NCBI GenBank assembly: GCA_964634605.1
Contig: CAZWLJ010000002.1
Coordinates: 124,001-188,000, forward strand
Direction of reading: 5' to 3'
Source: UPXZ01 sp964634605
Lineage (GTDB): Bacteria > Bacteroidota > Bacteroidia > Bacteroidales > Paludibacteraceae
Length of the DNA: 64,000 nt
Numbering within the stretch: position 1 is the first letter of the stretch; every line of letters begins with the position of its first letter. The translations under genes were made by a program, and so were the position numbers. The notes below the pieces were generated by a model. It saw only the letters and a list, made by a program, of their open reading frames with translations, had not been told where the DNA came from and searched no databases. Shown here one piece after another: positions 52,288-61,111 of the stretch.

Positions 52288-52926
52288 ATGCTGAAATCCA
52301 GACACCATTTTATCGTTTACCCGTTTTTTCAGTTTTACACGCGGTTTTTACTGAAAACAAGATTTCACACGGTGGAAACTGAAAATCATTTCACGGACAA
52401 CGGTCAGTCTGTGCTTCTGATAGGCAATCACACAGGCTGGTGGGACGGATTCTGGGGCATGTATCTGAATCTGACCGTGCTGAAGCGAAAGTTTCATTTC
52501 ATGATGCTGGAAGACCAGTTGCTGAAATATCGCTTTTTTAATTATACCGGTGCATTCTCTGTAAGCAAAGGAAGCAAATCGGTGGTGGAATCCATCCGGT
52601 ACGCTTCCAGCCTGCTTGATGAGGCCGGAAACATGCTTTTGATGTATCCTCAAGGCAGATTGCACTCTGTGCATGAGCATCATTTTAACTTTGAAAGAGG
52701 CATTGAAATAATTCTCAGAGAGAGGGAAGGAAAAGTTCAGGTTGTATTCTCGGCCAACCTGGTGGACTGTTTCACAGAGTCGAAGCCCACTTTATCGGTG
52801 TATGCGGAAAATTACAGCGGAGCTTACAACCTCGAAGAAATGGAACAGGCTTACAACCTTTTTTATGCTGAATGTCTGAAAAAACAATTTGCAAAATCAG
52901 AGAAACAGCATCAACAAACTCAATAA
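52288..52926 (+). CDS. PlsC-like acyltransferase, probably acting on the carotenoid glycoside
   Basis: The 212-residue protein has the 1-acylglycerol-phosphate acyltransferase domain: NHTGWWDGF with His48 and Asp53 (HX4D catalytic motif), and MYPQGRLHS (about 119-127) equivalent to the FPEG block. Because it lies between a carotenoid hydratase and a glycosyltransferase, it could add a fatty acyl chain to the sugar on the carotenoid, as CruD and CrtO do elsewhere; membrane phospholipid synthesis is the alternative. It starts 2 bp after the preceding stop. Confidence 0.85.
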   Translation: MLKSRHHFIVYPFFQFYTRFLLKTRFHTVETENHFTDNGQSVLLIGNHTGWWDGFWGMYLNLTVLKRKFHFMMLEDQLLKYRFFNYTGAFSVSKGSKSVVESIRYASSLLDEAGNMLLMYPQGRLHSVHEHHFNFERGIEIILREREGKVQVVFSANLVDCFTESKPTLSVYAENYSGAYNLEEMEQAYNLFYAECLKKQFAKSEKQHQQTQ

Positions 52927-52947
52927 CCCGGCAAAAAAACTCCGGCA

Positions 52948-54048
52948 GTGAATTATATCCTTTATATCGTCCTTGGTTTTGCAGTGCTGCAGTTTTTGGT
53001 AGCACTTTCAAACTGGTTGTTTCAGGAAAAACTTTCCGGAAACCATCGCTCTGATACCTGTGTTCCAGCTAATGATGTGTCAATCCTGATCCCGGCCCGC
53101 AACGAAGAAAGGAATATCGGCAAGCTGCTGAACGACCTGCTCTCGGTGGAAGATGATTTCAGGGAAATAATCATTTACGACGATGAATCGACCGACCGGA
53201 CAGCCGGGATAGTTCGATCCTGTGCCGCGGGTGACAGGCGAATCAGGTTAATATCATCTGCGTGCCTGCCGGCTGGCTGGTTAGGTAAAAACCACGCGTG
53301 CCACAAACTTTCAGAGCAGGCCACAGGCGAATATCTGCTTTTTCTGGATGCGGATGTAAGGATAAGCAAGGGACTGATAAACAAAATAACAGACTACGTA
53401 AAACGGAATAAAACTGATTTGCTCAGCATCTTTCCTACCCAGGAAATGGTGACCCTGCACGAAAGAATGACTGTGCCTGTGATGCATTACATACTGCTCA
53501 CCCTGCTCCCGCTTCCGCTGGTACGGCTTACAGGATTTTCGTCGCTTTCGGCTGCCAACGGACAATGCATGCTCTTCAGAGCTGAAACATACCGCGGTAT
53601 AATGCCGCACGAAAAATTCCGCAAAAGCAGAGCCGAAGACATCGAGATAGCCCGCTACCTGAAAGCCCGGGGACGCAAAGTGAGTTGCCTCACCGGAGTG
53701 GAGCAAATAAGTTGCCGGATGTATCACAACCTGACAGAAGCAGTGGATGGTTTTGCCAAGAATGTAACTTACTTTTTCGGTAATTCCACTCTGCTTGCAG
53801 TGCTTTTCTGGACGGTTACCACACTGGGAATATTTCCCGTACTGATAGCCGGCAATGAATGGTTGCTGCTGCTTTACTGCGCACTGGTGGTTTCAACGCG
53901 CGCAGCAGTATCGCTGGCATCACGTCAGAACATTTTTCATAACTTATTATTGCTAATCCCTCAGCAAACCATGCTGGGAATGTATATCTGCCAGTCCATT
54001 CTGAAAAACGCGAAAAACCAATTCCGGTGGAAAGAGAGAACAATATGA
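52948..54048 (+). CDS. GT2-family glycosyltransferase, likely carotenoid glycosyltransferase
   Basis: The 366-residue protein starts at a GTG and has an N-terminal membrane helix, a GT-A domain (about 30-250) and two or three C-terminal membrane helices. Motifs include VSILIPARNEERNIGKLL, YDDESTDRT, LFLDADVRI (DxD) and RAEDIEIARYLK (catalytic ED). The layout resembles CrtQ, CruC and similar carotenoid glucosyltransferases. Sugar and attachment site are unknown. Its stop overlaps the photolyase start by 4 bp (ATGA). Confidence 0.8.
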   Translation: MNYILYIVLGFAVLQFLVALSNWLFQEKLSGNHRSDTCVPANDVSILIPARNEERNIGKLLNDLLSVEDDFREIIIYDDESTDRTAGIVRSCAAGDRRIRLISSACLPAGWLGKNHACHKLSEQATGEYLLFLDADVRISKGLINKITDYVKRNKTDLLSIFPTQEMVTLHERMTVPVMHYILLTLLPLPLVRLTGFSSLSAANGQCMLFRAETYRGIMPHEKFRKSRAEDIEIARYLKARGRKVSCLTGVEQISCRMYHNLTEAVDGFAKNVTYFFGNSTLLAVLFWTVTTLGIFPVLIAGNEWLLLLYCALVVSTRAAVSLASRQNIFHNLLLLIPQQTMLGMYICQSILKNAKNQFRWKERTI

Positions 54049-55361
54049 ACATGAAACACGAAATAGTCCTGTTTTGGTTCAGGCGCGACTTGCGGCTGAA
54101 CGACAACCACGCACTGTACCAGGCGCTGATATCGGGAAGCAATGTTATGCCTGTCTTCATTTTTGACACGGATATCCTTGATCAACTGGAAGACAAGCGC
54201 GACAAGAGGATTGATTTTATTTTCAGAGCACTGGAAAGCATGAACCTCGAATTACATACCAGCCACCGGTCAGGAATTCAGTATTATTACGGTAAGCCCG
54301 AAGTGGTTTTTCTGCAATTAATCAATACTCACAACATCAAATCGGTTTACTGTAACGAAGATTACGAACCATACTCCATTCGCAGAGACGAAAAAATTAA
54401 ATCTCTGCTGAACGAATACGGCATAACGTTCCATTCGTTCAAAGACCAGGTGATTTTTCACCGCGATGAAATCACCAGACCGGACGGAAATCCCTACACC
54501 GTTTACACACCTTATTCCAACAGGTGGTTAACCCGTTTCAGGGAAAAAGAAACAGAAAACTATCCTTCGGAAAAAAATCTTGATAAACTGCATAAATTCA
54601 CCCCGGGAAATTTCGGAATGGAGGAAACCGGATTCAGGAGCACGGACAACCCGTTCGAACCGGCTGCAATCAGCGAAGAGGTAATCAGAAATTATGAAAA
54701 CACCCGCAATTTTCCATATCTGGCAGAGGGAGTTTCAAAAATGAGCGTACATTTGCGCTTTGGAACTGTAAGTATCCGTGAACTGACTGCACAGACAGCA
54801 AATCTGAGCGAAGTGTATCTCAGGGAATTAATCTGGCGCGAGTTTTTCATGCAGATTCTGTTTCATTTTCCGAAGGTAGTCACAGCTTCATTCAAAGCTA
54901 AGTACGAAAACATACAGTGGGAGCACAACGAAGAACACTTTCTGCGCTGGTGCGAAGGGAAAACCGGTTACCCGATAGTGGATGCCGGAATGCGCGAGCT
55001 GAACAGCACCGGAATAATGCACAACCGCGTAAGGATGATTACAGCCAGCTTCCTGACCAAACACCTGCTCATCGACTGGCGATGGGGTGAAGCCTATTTT
55101 GCAAACAAACTACTGGACTACGACCTGGCAGCCAACAACGGGAACTGGCAGTGGGTAGCTGGATGCGGATGCGACGCTGCGCCCTATTTCCGCATTTTCA
55201 ATCCGGCAGAACAACAGAAAAAATATGATCCGGAAATGAAATACGTAAAAAAATGGATACCCGAACTGAATACCAGTGACTATCCGGGTCCCATCATCGA
55301 CCATGCTGTGGCACGTAACCGCGCACTCGAACGATTTAAAAAAGGACTTGAACAATACTGA
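54045..55361 (+). CDS. phr: Photolyase / cryptochrome family protein
   Basis: The 438-residue protein has the N-terminal photolyase antenna domain (WFRRDLRLNDNHAL, about 11-24) and the FAD-binding C-terminal domain (VHLRFGTVSIREL, WREFFMQIL, MRELNSTGIMHNRVRM, NGNWQWVAGCGCDAAPYFRIFNP). These match class I CPD photolyases, which repair UV dimers with blue light; cryptochromes share the fold. The ATG at 54045 overlaps the preceding stop by 4 bp, and an in-frame ATG six codons earlier lies inside that gene. Placement in the carotenoid operon suggests a joint light/UV response. Confidence 0.92.
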   Translation: MNMKHEIVLFWFRRDLRLNDNHALYQALISGSNVMPVFIFDTDILDQLEDKRDKRIDFIFRALESMNLELHTSHRSGIQYYYGKPEVVFLQLINTHNIKSVYCNEDYEPYSIRRDEKIKSLLNEYGITFHSFKDQVIFHRDEITRPDGNPYTVYTPYSNRWLTRFREKETENYPSEKNLDKLHKFTPGNFGMEETGFRSTDNPFEPAAISEEVIRNYENTRNFPYLAEGVSKMSVHLRFGTVSIRELTAQTANLSEVYLRELIWREFFMQILFHFPKVVTASFKAKYENIQWEHNEEHFLRWCEGKTGYPIVDAGMRELNSTGIMHNRVRMITASFLTKHLLIDWRWGEAYFANKLLDYDLAANNGNWQWVAGCGCDAAPYFRIFNPAEQQKKYDPEMKYVKKWIPELNTSDYPGPIIDHAVARNRALERFKKGLEQY

Positions 55362-55392
55362 CTGAAACATACCGACAGATAAAAAAAGACTT

Positions 55393-56124
55393 ATGAAAAT
55401 ACGATTTGTACTCCTACTGATGCTATTTGCAGCTACTTACACGTACGGTGCAGGCAACGAAAAAAACATTATTTACGGTGCGTACACCGGCACTAACATG
55501 TCCCTGTGGAAAAAAACCATCGATGCCATGCACGATGAAACCGCAAAGACGAAGGAGAGAGAAATGGAATTGCTCAACTATGAATATGGCTATATAGGCT
55601 GGTGCATCGGCTACAAAAAAACCTCTGAAGCCAAAAAGTACATCGAAAGAGGTCAGCAGCGGATTGAGAAACTGATGGACAGGAAATACAAAGTAAGCAT
55701 GCTGTATGGCTATAAATCCGCCTTTTATGGTTTTGAAATAGGGCTGAACAAAGCAAAAGCCCCTTTCTGGGGAAGAAAAAGCATCGATGCAGCCAAACTG
55801 GCAATAACAACTGATGCCGGAAATCCATTTGGCTACATTCAGCTCGGAAATATCGAGTATTACATGCCGGCAGTATTTGGCGGGTCAAAAAAGAAAGCGC
55901 TGGAGTATTACCTGAAAGCTGAGAAACTCATGGAAAAAGGCGATTTGAAAAACGACTGGAATCATCTGAACCTGCTTACACAGATTGCCCGGGGATACGA
56001 GTATCTTGGAAACAACGAAAAAGCTGACGCGTATTACACCCGCATATTGAGCATTGCACCCCAGTTTACGTGGGTAAAAAATGATTTGTATCCAAAATTC
56101 CTTTCAAAAACAACAAAAAAATAA
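55393..56124 (+). CDS. Secreted TPR-like protein of the carotenoid operon
   Basis: The 243-residue protein has a signal peptide (to about 19) and repeated helical units, clearest in FGYIQLGNIEYYMPAVFGG plus KKKALEYYLKAEKLME and GYEYLGNNEKADAYYTRILS near the C-terminus. It is likely periplasmic. I do not know its function; being inside the operon between phr and crtI suggests a helper role, for instance in pigment placement. It ends 4 bp before the crtI ATG. Confidence 0.7.
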   Translation: MKIRFVLLLMLFAATYTYGAGNEKNIIYGAYTGTNMSLWKKTIDAMHDETAKTKEREMELLNYEYGYIGWCIGYKKTSEAKKYIERGQQRIEKLMDRKYKVSMLYGYKSAFYGFEIGLNKAKAPFWGRKSIDAAKLAITTDAGNPFGYIQLGNIEYYMPAVFGGSKKKALEYYLKAEKLMEKGDLKNDWNHLNLLTQIARGYEYLGNNEKADAYYTRILSIAPQFTWVKNDLYPKFLSKTTKK

Positions 56125-56128
56125 TCAT

Positions 56129-57616
56129 ATGAGAAAAAAGGTAATTATCGCAGGTGCCGGATTAGGAGGATTAGCCAGTGGTTTACTTCTTTCGGCAAAA
56201 GGATTCGAAGTGGAAATCCTGGAAAAAAACAATCAGGCCGGAGGAAGACTGAATCAGGTAAGGGCAGATGGATTCACATTTGATTCAGGACCCAGTTTTT
56301 TCAGCATGTCATACATTTTCAGGGAATTTATGGACAAATGCGGTATCGAAATGCCATTCAAATTCGTGGAACTTGACCCGCTTTATTCCGTCAACTTCAA
56401 GGGAAGTGATAGAACCTATCACCTGTACAAAGACATCAAAAAATTAGCCGAACAGTTTGAAGGCATCGAACCCGACTTTGAACAAAAAATGGAACGATAC
56501 CTGAAAAAATCGGGAAGCCTGTTTCACGACACGGTGGATTTGGTTATAAAAAACAATTTCGACAGCCTGTTTGACTACATCACCACGCTCATGCGGGTCA
56601 ATCCGGTGCATATTCCGGTACTTTTTGAATCTTTCTACGGACATGTGAAGAAATATTTCACTTCCAGAGAAGCACAGCAAATCGTGTCGCTGGTGGCATT
56701 TTTTCTGGGCAGAACGCCGTTTGACACCATGGGTATCTACAGCCTGCTTTCGTACACGGAATTCCGCCACGATGGTTACTACAACGTGGAAGGCGGAATG
56801 TACAACATCGTGAGGGGGATAGTAAAAGAACTGGAAAAACAACAGGTAAAAATTCGCTATGCCACTGAAATTGTTGACATAGAGCACGATGGGAAAAATG
56901 TAAAGAAACTGACGGATAAAAACGGTAACACGTACGAAGCCGACATTTTTCTGATAAACGCCGATGCCGCCGTATTCCGGAATAAGGTGCTGAAACGACC
57001 GAAATATTCCGACCGGAAATTAGCCAGAATGGAATGGACAATGGGTTATCTGACTTTTTACGTGGGCATAAAACGAAAACTGCCTCAGGTGAATCACCAC
57101 AATTACTACCTCGGAAGCAACTTCGAGGAGTATGCCGGCAATGTGCTGAAAAATCCCGATACGCTGCAAAAACCATATTACTACGTCAATGTGGTTTCCA
57201 AACACAACGCTGAATGTGCCCCTGATGGTTGCGAGAGCCTGTTTTTTGTATGCCCGGTGCCCAGCAGGCAATACAAGGAAAACTGGGACGACCGTGATGA
57301 AATAGTGAACAGCATTCTCACCGATTTTTCTGAACGGATAGGCGTGGATATCATTCCTGACATTATCACAAAAACCGTTTACACACCCATAGAGTGGGAA
57401 GAATGGATGAATCTGTACAAAGGCAGCGGACTGGGATTGTCGCACAAAATGACTCAGATTGGAGCATTTCGTCCGGCCAATTTCGACGAGCAGTTCGGCA
57501 ATCTTTTTTACGTGGGAGCCTCCACCGTACCCGGCGCCGGATTGCCCATGGCAATAATCAGCGCCGACCTGGCGTGTGAGCGAATAATAAATCACGCAAA
57601 CACTGTCGGGAAATAA
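56129..57616 (+). CDS. crtI: Phytoene desaturase (CrtI family)
   Basis: The 495-residue flavoprotein has an N-terminal dinucleotide-binding motif GAGLGGLASGLLL (9-21), the downstream EILEKNNQAGGRL, and the C-terminal family segment VGASTVPGAGLPMAI (about 463-477). CrtI desaturates phytoene stepwise, in four steps to lycopene; some members stop at other levels. The ATG at 56129 follows the TPR gene stop by 4 bp; the longer frame would start inside it. It is the last gene of the operon, and ddl has its own promoter. Confidence 0.92.
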   Translation: MRKKVIIAGAGLGGLASGLLLSAKGFEVEILEKNNQAGGRLNQVRADGFTFDSGPSFFSMSYIFREFMDKCGIEMPFKFVELDPLYSVNFKGSDRTYHLYKDIKKLAEQFEGIEPDFEQKMERYLKKSGSLFHDTVDLVIKNNFDSLFDYITTLMRVNPVHIPVLFESFYGHVKKYFTSREAQQIVSLVAFFLGRTPFDTMGIYSLLSYTEFRHDGYYNVEGGMYNIVRGIVKELEKQQVKIRYATEIVDIEHDGKNVKKLTDKNGNTYEADIFLINADAAVFRNKVLKRPKYSDRKLARMEWTMGYLTFYVGIKRKLPQVNHHNYYLGSNFEEYAGNVLKNPDTLQKPYYYVNVVSKHNAECAPDGCESLFFVCPVPSRQYKENWDDRDEIVNSILTDFSERIGVDIIPDIITKTVYTPIEWEEWMNLYKGSGLGLSHKMTQIGAFRPANFDEQFGNLFYVGASTVPGAGLPMAIISADLACERIINHANTVGK

Positions 57617-57626
57617 TTTTTTGTAG

Positions 57627-57634
57627 TAATTTTG
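57627..57634 (+). promoter_or_regulatory. Bacteroidota -7 promoter box for ddl
   Basis: TAATTTTG matches TAnnTTTG and is 10 bp after the crtI stop and about 32 bp before the ddl ATG, so ddl is probably not dependent on the carotenoid promoter. Confidence 0.55.
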
Positions 57635-57666
57635 CTTCTTCAACAATAAGAACAATACGCTGAATA

Positions 57667-58653
57667 ATGAAAAGAAACATTGCCATCATAGCCGGAGGCA
57701 ACTCCTCCGAAGTTCATGTATCGCTCCGGAGCGCTGCCGGAATCAAATCGTTTATTGATGCTGAAAAATACAACTGCATTATCGTTACCATGGTGGGGAA
57801 ACTGTGGCAGGCGGAACTTTCAGAAACGGAAAAATACCCAGTTGACAAAAACGATTTCAGCTTTACGGTACGAAACCAAAAAACGGTATTTGATTTTGCC
57901 TATATCACCATACACGGTACTCCGGGTGAAAACGGCATTCTGCAGGGTTATTTCGAATTGCTCGGCATACCCTACTCCACATGCAATGTGCTCTCTTCGG
58001 CTATTACATTCAATAAATTCACATGCAACCAGTACCTGAAAGGTTTCGGAATACGGGTTGCCGAATCAGTGTTACTGCGTCAGTCGAGCACTATTTCCGA
58101 CCAAGAAGTGATTGAGAAAGTGGGTTTACCCTGTTTTATCAAACCCAATGTGGGAGGCAGCAGCTTTGGTGTTACGAAAGTAAAAACAGCATCCGACATT
58201 CAGCCGGCAATTGCAAAGGCATTCAGTGAAGGCGAGGAAGTGCTCATCGAAAAATACGTGAAAGGCAATGAATTTACCTGCGGCATGTATAAAACCAGAT
58301 CAAAAACGGTGGTATTTCCGGTAACTGAAATAGTAACAGGCAATGAATTTTTTGATTACGGAGCCAAATACAATCACGAGTCGGAAGAAATAACTCCCGC
58401 CCGCATTTCGGACGAACTCACCGGACGGATACAGGCATTAACCGATGCTATCTATCAGATTCTGGGTTGTAAGGGCATCATCCGCGCTGATTATATCATT
58501 ACCGAAAACGAGGAAATCAATCTGCTGGAAGTAAACACAACACCCGGAATGACCACTACAAGTTTTATTCCGCAGCAGGTACGGGCAGCCGGACTGGATA
58601 TCAAAGATGTGATGACCGATATTATTGAAGATGAATTGAAAAGCAGGGTCTGA
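57667..58653 (+). CDS. ddl: D-alanine--D-alanine ligase
   Basis: The 328-residue ATP-grasp enzyme joins two D-alanines for peptidoglycan. Visible parts are IAGGNSSEVHVSLRSA at the N-terminus, TIHGTPGENG, the ATP-binding KPNVGGSSFGV, and NLLEVNTTPGMT near the C-terminus with metal and substrate ligands. Length is typical. It has its own -7 box and sits between crtI and the prenyl synthase. Confidence 0.95.
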   Translation: MKRNIAIIAGGNSSEVHVSLRSAAGIKSFIDAEKYNCIIVTMVGKLWQAELSETEKYPVDKNDFSFTVRNQKTVFDFAYITIHGTPGENGILQGYFELLGIPYSTCNVLSSAITFNKFTCNQYLKGFGIRVAESVLLRQSSTISDQEVIEKVGLPCFIKPNVGGSSFGVTKVKTASDIQPAIAKAFSEGEEVLIEKYVKGNEFTCGMYKTRSKTVVFPVTEIVTGNEFFDYGAKYNHESEEITPARISDELTGRIQALTDAIYQILGCKGIIRADYIITENEEINLLEVNTTPGMTTTSFIPQQVRAAGLDIKDVMTDIIEDELKSRV

Positions 58654-58729
58654 ATCTGTCACAACGAGACATCAGCCTGCTTACGCCATTTAGAAATTAA
58701 CCAGGTAGCAATCAATTATTGTATCAACT

Positions 58730-59707
58730 ATGTACACATTCAACGAAGTTTTAGCCATCGTCAATAAAGAAGTGGAGCAAATAAACTGGGAACGGGAGCC
58801 CAAAGGGCTTTACGAACCGATAAAGTATATCCTTTCACTTGGCGGCAAGCGGCTTCGTCCGGCTATCACGCTGATGGCGGGCAATCTATATACGGAGGAT
58901 ATCCTGAAGGCTTTAAAACCGGCTATCGGGCTGGAGATTTTCCACAATTTCACCCTCCTTCACGACGATATAATGGACAGGGCAGATGTACGGCGCGGCA
59001 AACCAACAGTACACAAGATGTGGAATGACAATACGGCTATACTTTCAGGTGATGTGATGCAGATAGAAGCATACAAATGGATAGCCGAAACACCCGAAAA
59101 ACAGCTGAAGCCAATTCTTGATATTTTTTCCAAAACAGCTGCCGAAATTTGCGAAGGGCAGCAGTACGATATGGAATTTGAAAACCGCGAGCATGTTACA
59201 GTGGATGAATACATTGAAATGATACGATTGAAAACGGCGGTTCTGATAGCCGCCGGATGCAGAATTGGCGCTCTCATAGGTGGTTCGGACGAGGAAGATG
59301 CCAGCTTCCTCAGTGAATTCGGGAATAATATCGGTATTGCTTTCCAGCTAAAGGACGACTTGCTGGATGTTTACGGCAATGAAGCGAGTTTTGGTAAAAA
59401 AATCGGCGGCGATATTATCTGTAACAAAAGAACTTACCTGCTGATTAATGCTCTGAAAATGGCGGCTGGAAAAGATAGGGAAGAGCTGCTGTACTGGATC
59501 GGAAACAATGAAAAGGAATATCTGCACAAAAAGATAAGGGCTGTAACTGATATTTACAACCGTCTTGAGGTGAAAAAAATCTGTGAAGACGCCATACAAC
59601 ACTACCAGAACCTTGCCATTTCCAATCTCGATAAAGTGAAAGTTCCGGAAGAGCGTAAAGAAAATTTGAGAATTTTAGTCGGCAAATTGATGTCAAGAGA
59701 AGATTAA
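58730..59707 (+). CDS. Polyprenyl diphosphate synthase, probably short-chain (GGPP-type)
   Basis: The 325-residue enzyme has the first Asp-rich motif DDIMD (79-83) in LLHDDIMDRADVRRG and the second DDLLD (209-213). Residue five before the first motif is Phe74, with Phe71 nearby. Aromatic residues there limit the product to C15/C20, whereas octaprenyl-type enzymes have Ala. A geranylgeranyl product would feed CrtB a few kb upstream. There is no clear -7 box, so it may be read from ddl, 76 bp upstream. Confidence 0.8.
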   Translation: MYTFNEVLAIVNKEVEQINWEREPKGLYEPIKYILSLGGKRLRPAITLMAGNLYTEDILKALKPAIGLEIFHNFTLLHDDIMDRADVRRGKPTVHKMWNDNTAILSGDVMQIEAYKWIAETPEKQLKPILDIFSKTAAEICEGQQYDMEFENREHVTVDEYIEMIRLKTAVLIAAGCRIGALIGGSDEEDASFLSEFGNNIGIAFQLKDDLLDVYGNEASFGKKIGGDIICNKRTYLLINALKMAAGKDREELLYWIGNNEKEYLHKKIRAVTDIYNRLEVKKICEDAIQHYQNLAISNLDKVKVPEERKENLRILVGKLMSRED

Positions 59708-59713
59708 AATTCG

Positions 59714-59721
59714 TACTTTTG
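59714..59721 (+). promoter_or_regulatory. Bacteroidota -7 promoter box for the 59773 gene
   Basis: TACTTTTG matches TAnnTTTG. Transcription would begin near 59728, which excludes the in-frame start at 59719. Confidence 0.6.
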
Positions 59722-59772
59722 CAGTTAAATATCAGTTTATTCAAACTTACATTTCATTCTCACGATAAAAAA

Positions 59773-60480
59773 ATGCCCTACCGCCGTTTACCAAATACTG
59801 ACCAGTCCAGACTCAGAGCACTACGAACTGCCATAAAACAGGCCGGACAGCAGAATTTCAGCGAGCAGGTAGTCACTTTCAAATCGATACGTGAAGCAGA
59901 AAATTTTCTGAATGTATTCGAAAAACAGCTGTTTCTGTATAAACAAACCCTCGAAAGCCAGGTTAACGCCAACAAGCAATACCAGCAAGTATTATACAAT
60001 GCCAGAATGTACATTTCTCATTTTATTCAGGTATTCAATCTGGCCGTAATCAGGGGCGATATCAAGAAAGAGCACAAACTCATCTACCACCTGAATCCGG
60101 ACTCGCATCATGTGCCCGATCTTACTACCGAATCGGCACTGCAGGAGTGGGGTCAGAATATTATCGAAGGAGAAAATGAGCGGATACGCAACGGAGGATC
60201 ACCTATCTATAACCCCACCATTGCAAAAGTACAGGTACATTTTGAGGTTTTCAGGGAATACAAATCCAATCAGAAACTCTATCAGGCTACCACTACGCGC
60301 AACTGGGAAGAACTGGTTAAACAACGGAAAATCGGCGATGCCATCATCCTGGATATCTGGAATCAGGTGGAGAATTACTACAAGGACGAATCACCTTACC
60401 AGAAACTGATTAAATGCGGAAAATTCGGGCTGGTGTATTACTACCGCCGGAACGAGAAGATACTCACACCAGCAGACTGA
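59773..60480 (+). CDS. Conserved hypothetical cytoplasmic protein
   Basis: The 235-residue protein has no signal peptide and is predicted to be mostly helical in the first 120 residues, with QQVLYNARMYISHFIQVFN as a characteristic stretch; the C-terminal part (GKFGLVYYYRRN) looks beta-rich. I do not recognise a named domain. The promoter box at 59714 supports the ATG at 59773. Its 3' end is only 6 bp from the converging cyclo-ligase gene. Confidence 0.75.
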   Translation: MPYRRLPNTDQSRLRALRTAIKQAGQQNFSEQVVTFKSIREAENFLNVFEKQLFLYKQTLESQVNANKQYQQVLYNARMYISHFIQVFNLAVIRGDIKKEHKLIYHLNPDSHHVPDLTTESALQEWGQNIIEGENERIRNGGSPIYNPTIAKVQVHFEVFREYKSNQKLYQATTTRNWEELVKQRKIGDAIILDIWNQVENYYKDESPYQKLIKCGKFGLVYYYRRNEKILTPAD

Positions 60481-60486
60481 TCTTTT

Positions 60487-61077
60487 TTACCCGATGATAC
60501 GACCGGGAGTGATAATTTTTTTCATTTTCATCGAACCCCACTTTACCGGCAGTTTCTCGAAAATCTGAAAATCAAATCCGACTCCGTAGGTAGGTACATT
60601 CCTGGTTGTAAGGAATAAATCATAATAACCTCCCCCGCGTCCCAGCCTGTTTCTTTTCTTGTCGAAAGCCACGCCCGGAATAATAGCCAGATCTATCTTG
60701 CCTGTATATGCATCGGCTGCTGTCACTTTGGCTTCAGATTTTCCGGAGGCAGAACAAACTGAGGGATTGTATTTCCTGAGAGTCAGGCGGTTGCCACCAA
60801 TTTCAGGTATCAGGATTGTTTTCTCTGAACTCCATTTCCGGATATAGGTATGAGTGGGAAGTTCGCTTGAAGTAGACCAGTAAATCATGATACTTCCTGC
60901 TGATTCAAAATCATGCGTTTGTTCAATTTTTTTGAACACACTCTCCATTGCATTCATTTTCTGTTCATCACTGAGTTGCTTTCTCAGGATATGCATTTCT
61001 TCCCTGATGCGGTTTCTCCGGAGTTTAAGCCTGTCTTTCCGGAAAACAACCAGTTTGGCAATATGAAATAATTTCAT
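60487..61077 (-). CDS. fau: 5-formyltetrahydrofolate cyclo-ligase
   Basis: The 196-residue protein contains the family motif LGRGGGYYDLFL (about 143-154) and the N-terminal basic helix KLRRNRIREEMHILRK. The enzyme converts 5-formyl-THF to 5,10-methenyl-THF with ATP. It converges with the preceding gene with a 6-bp gap. It may be co-transcribed from the DUF4294 gene 34 bp upstream. Confidence 0.92.
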   Translation of the reverse strand: MKLFHIAKLVVFRKDRLKLRRNRIREEMHILRKQLSDEQKMNAMESVFKKIEQTHDFESAGSIMIYWSTSSELPTHTYIRKWSSEKTILIPEIGGNRLTLRKYNPSVCSASGKSEAKVTAADAYTGKIDLAIIPGVAFDKKRNRLGRGGGYYDLFLTTRNVPTYGVGFDFQIFEKLPVKWGSMKMKKIITPGRIIG

Positions 61078-61111
61078 TCAAAAGGTATTAGGGGAGTTTA
61101 ATTCTGACATA

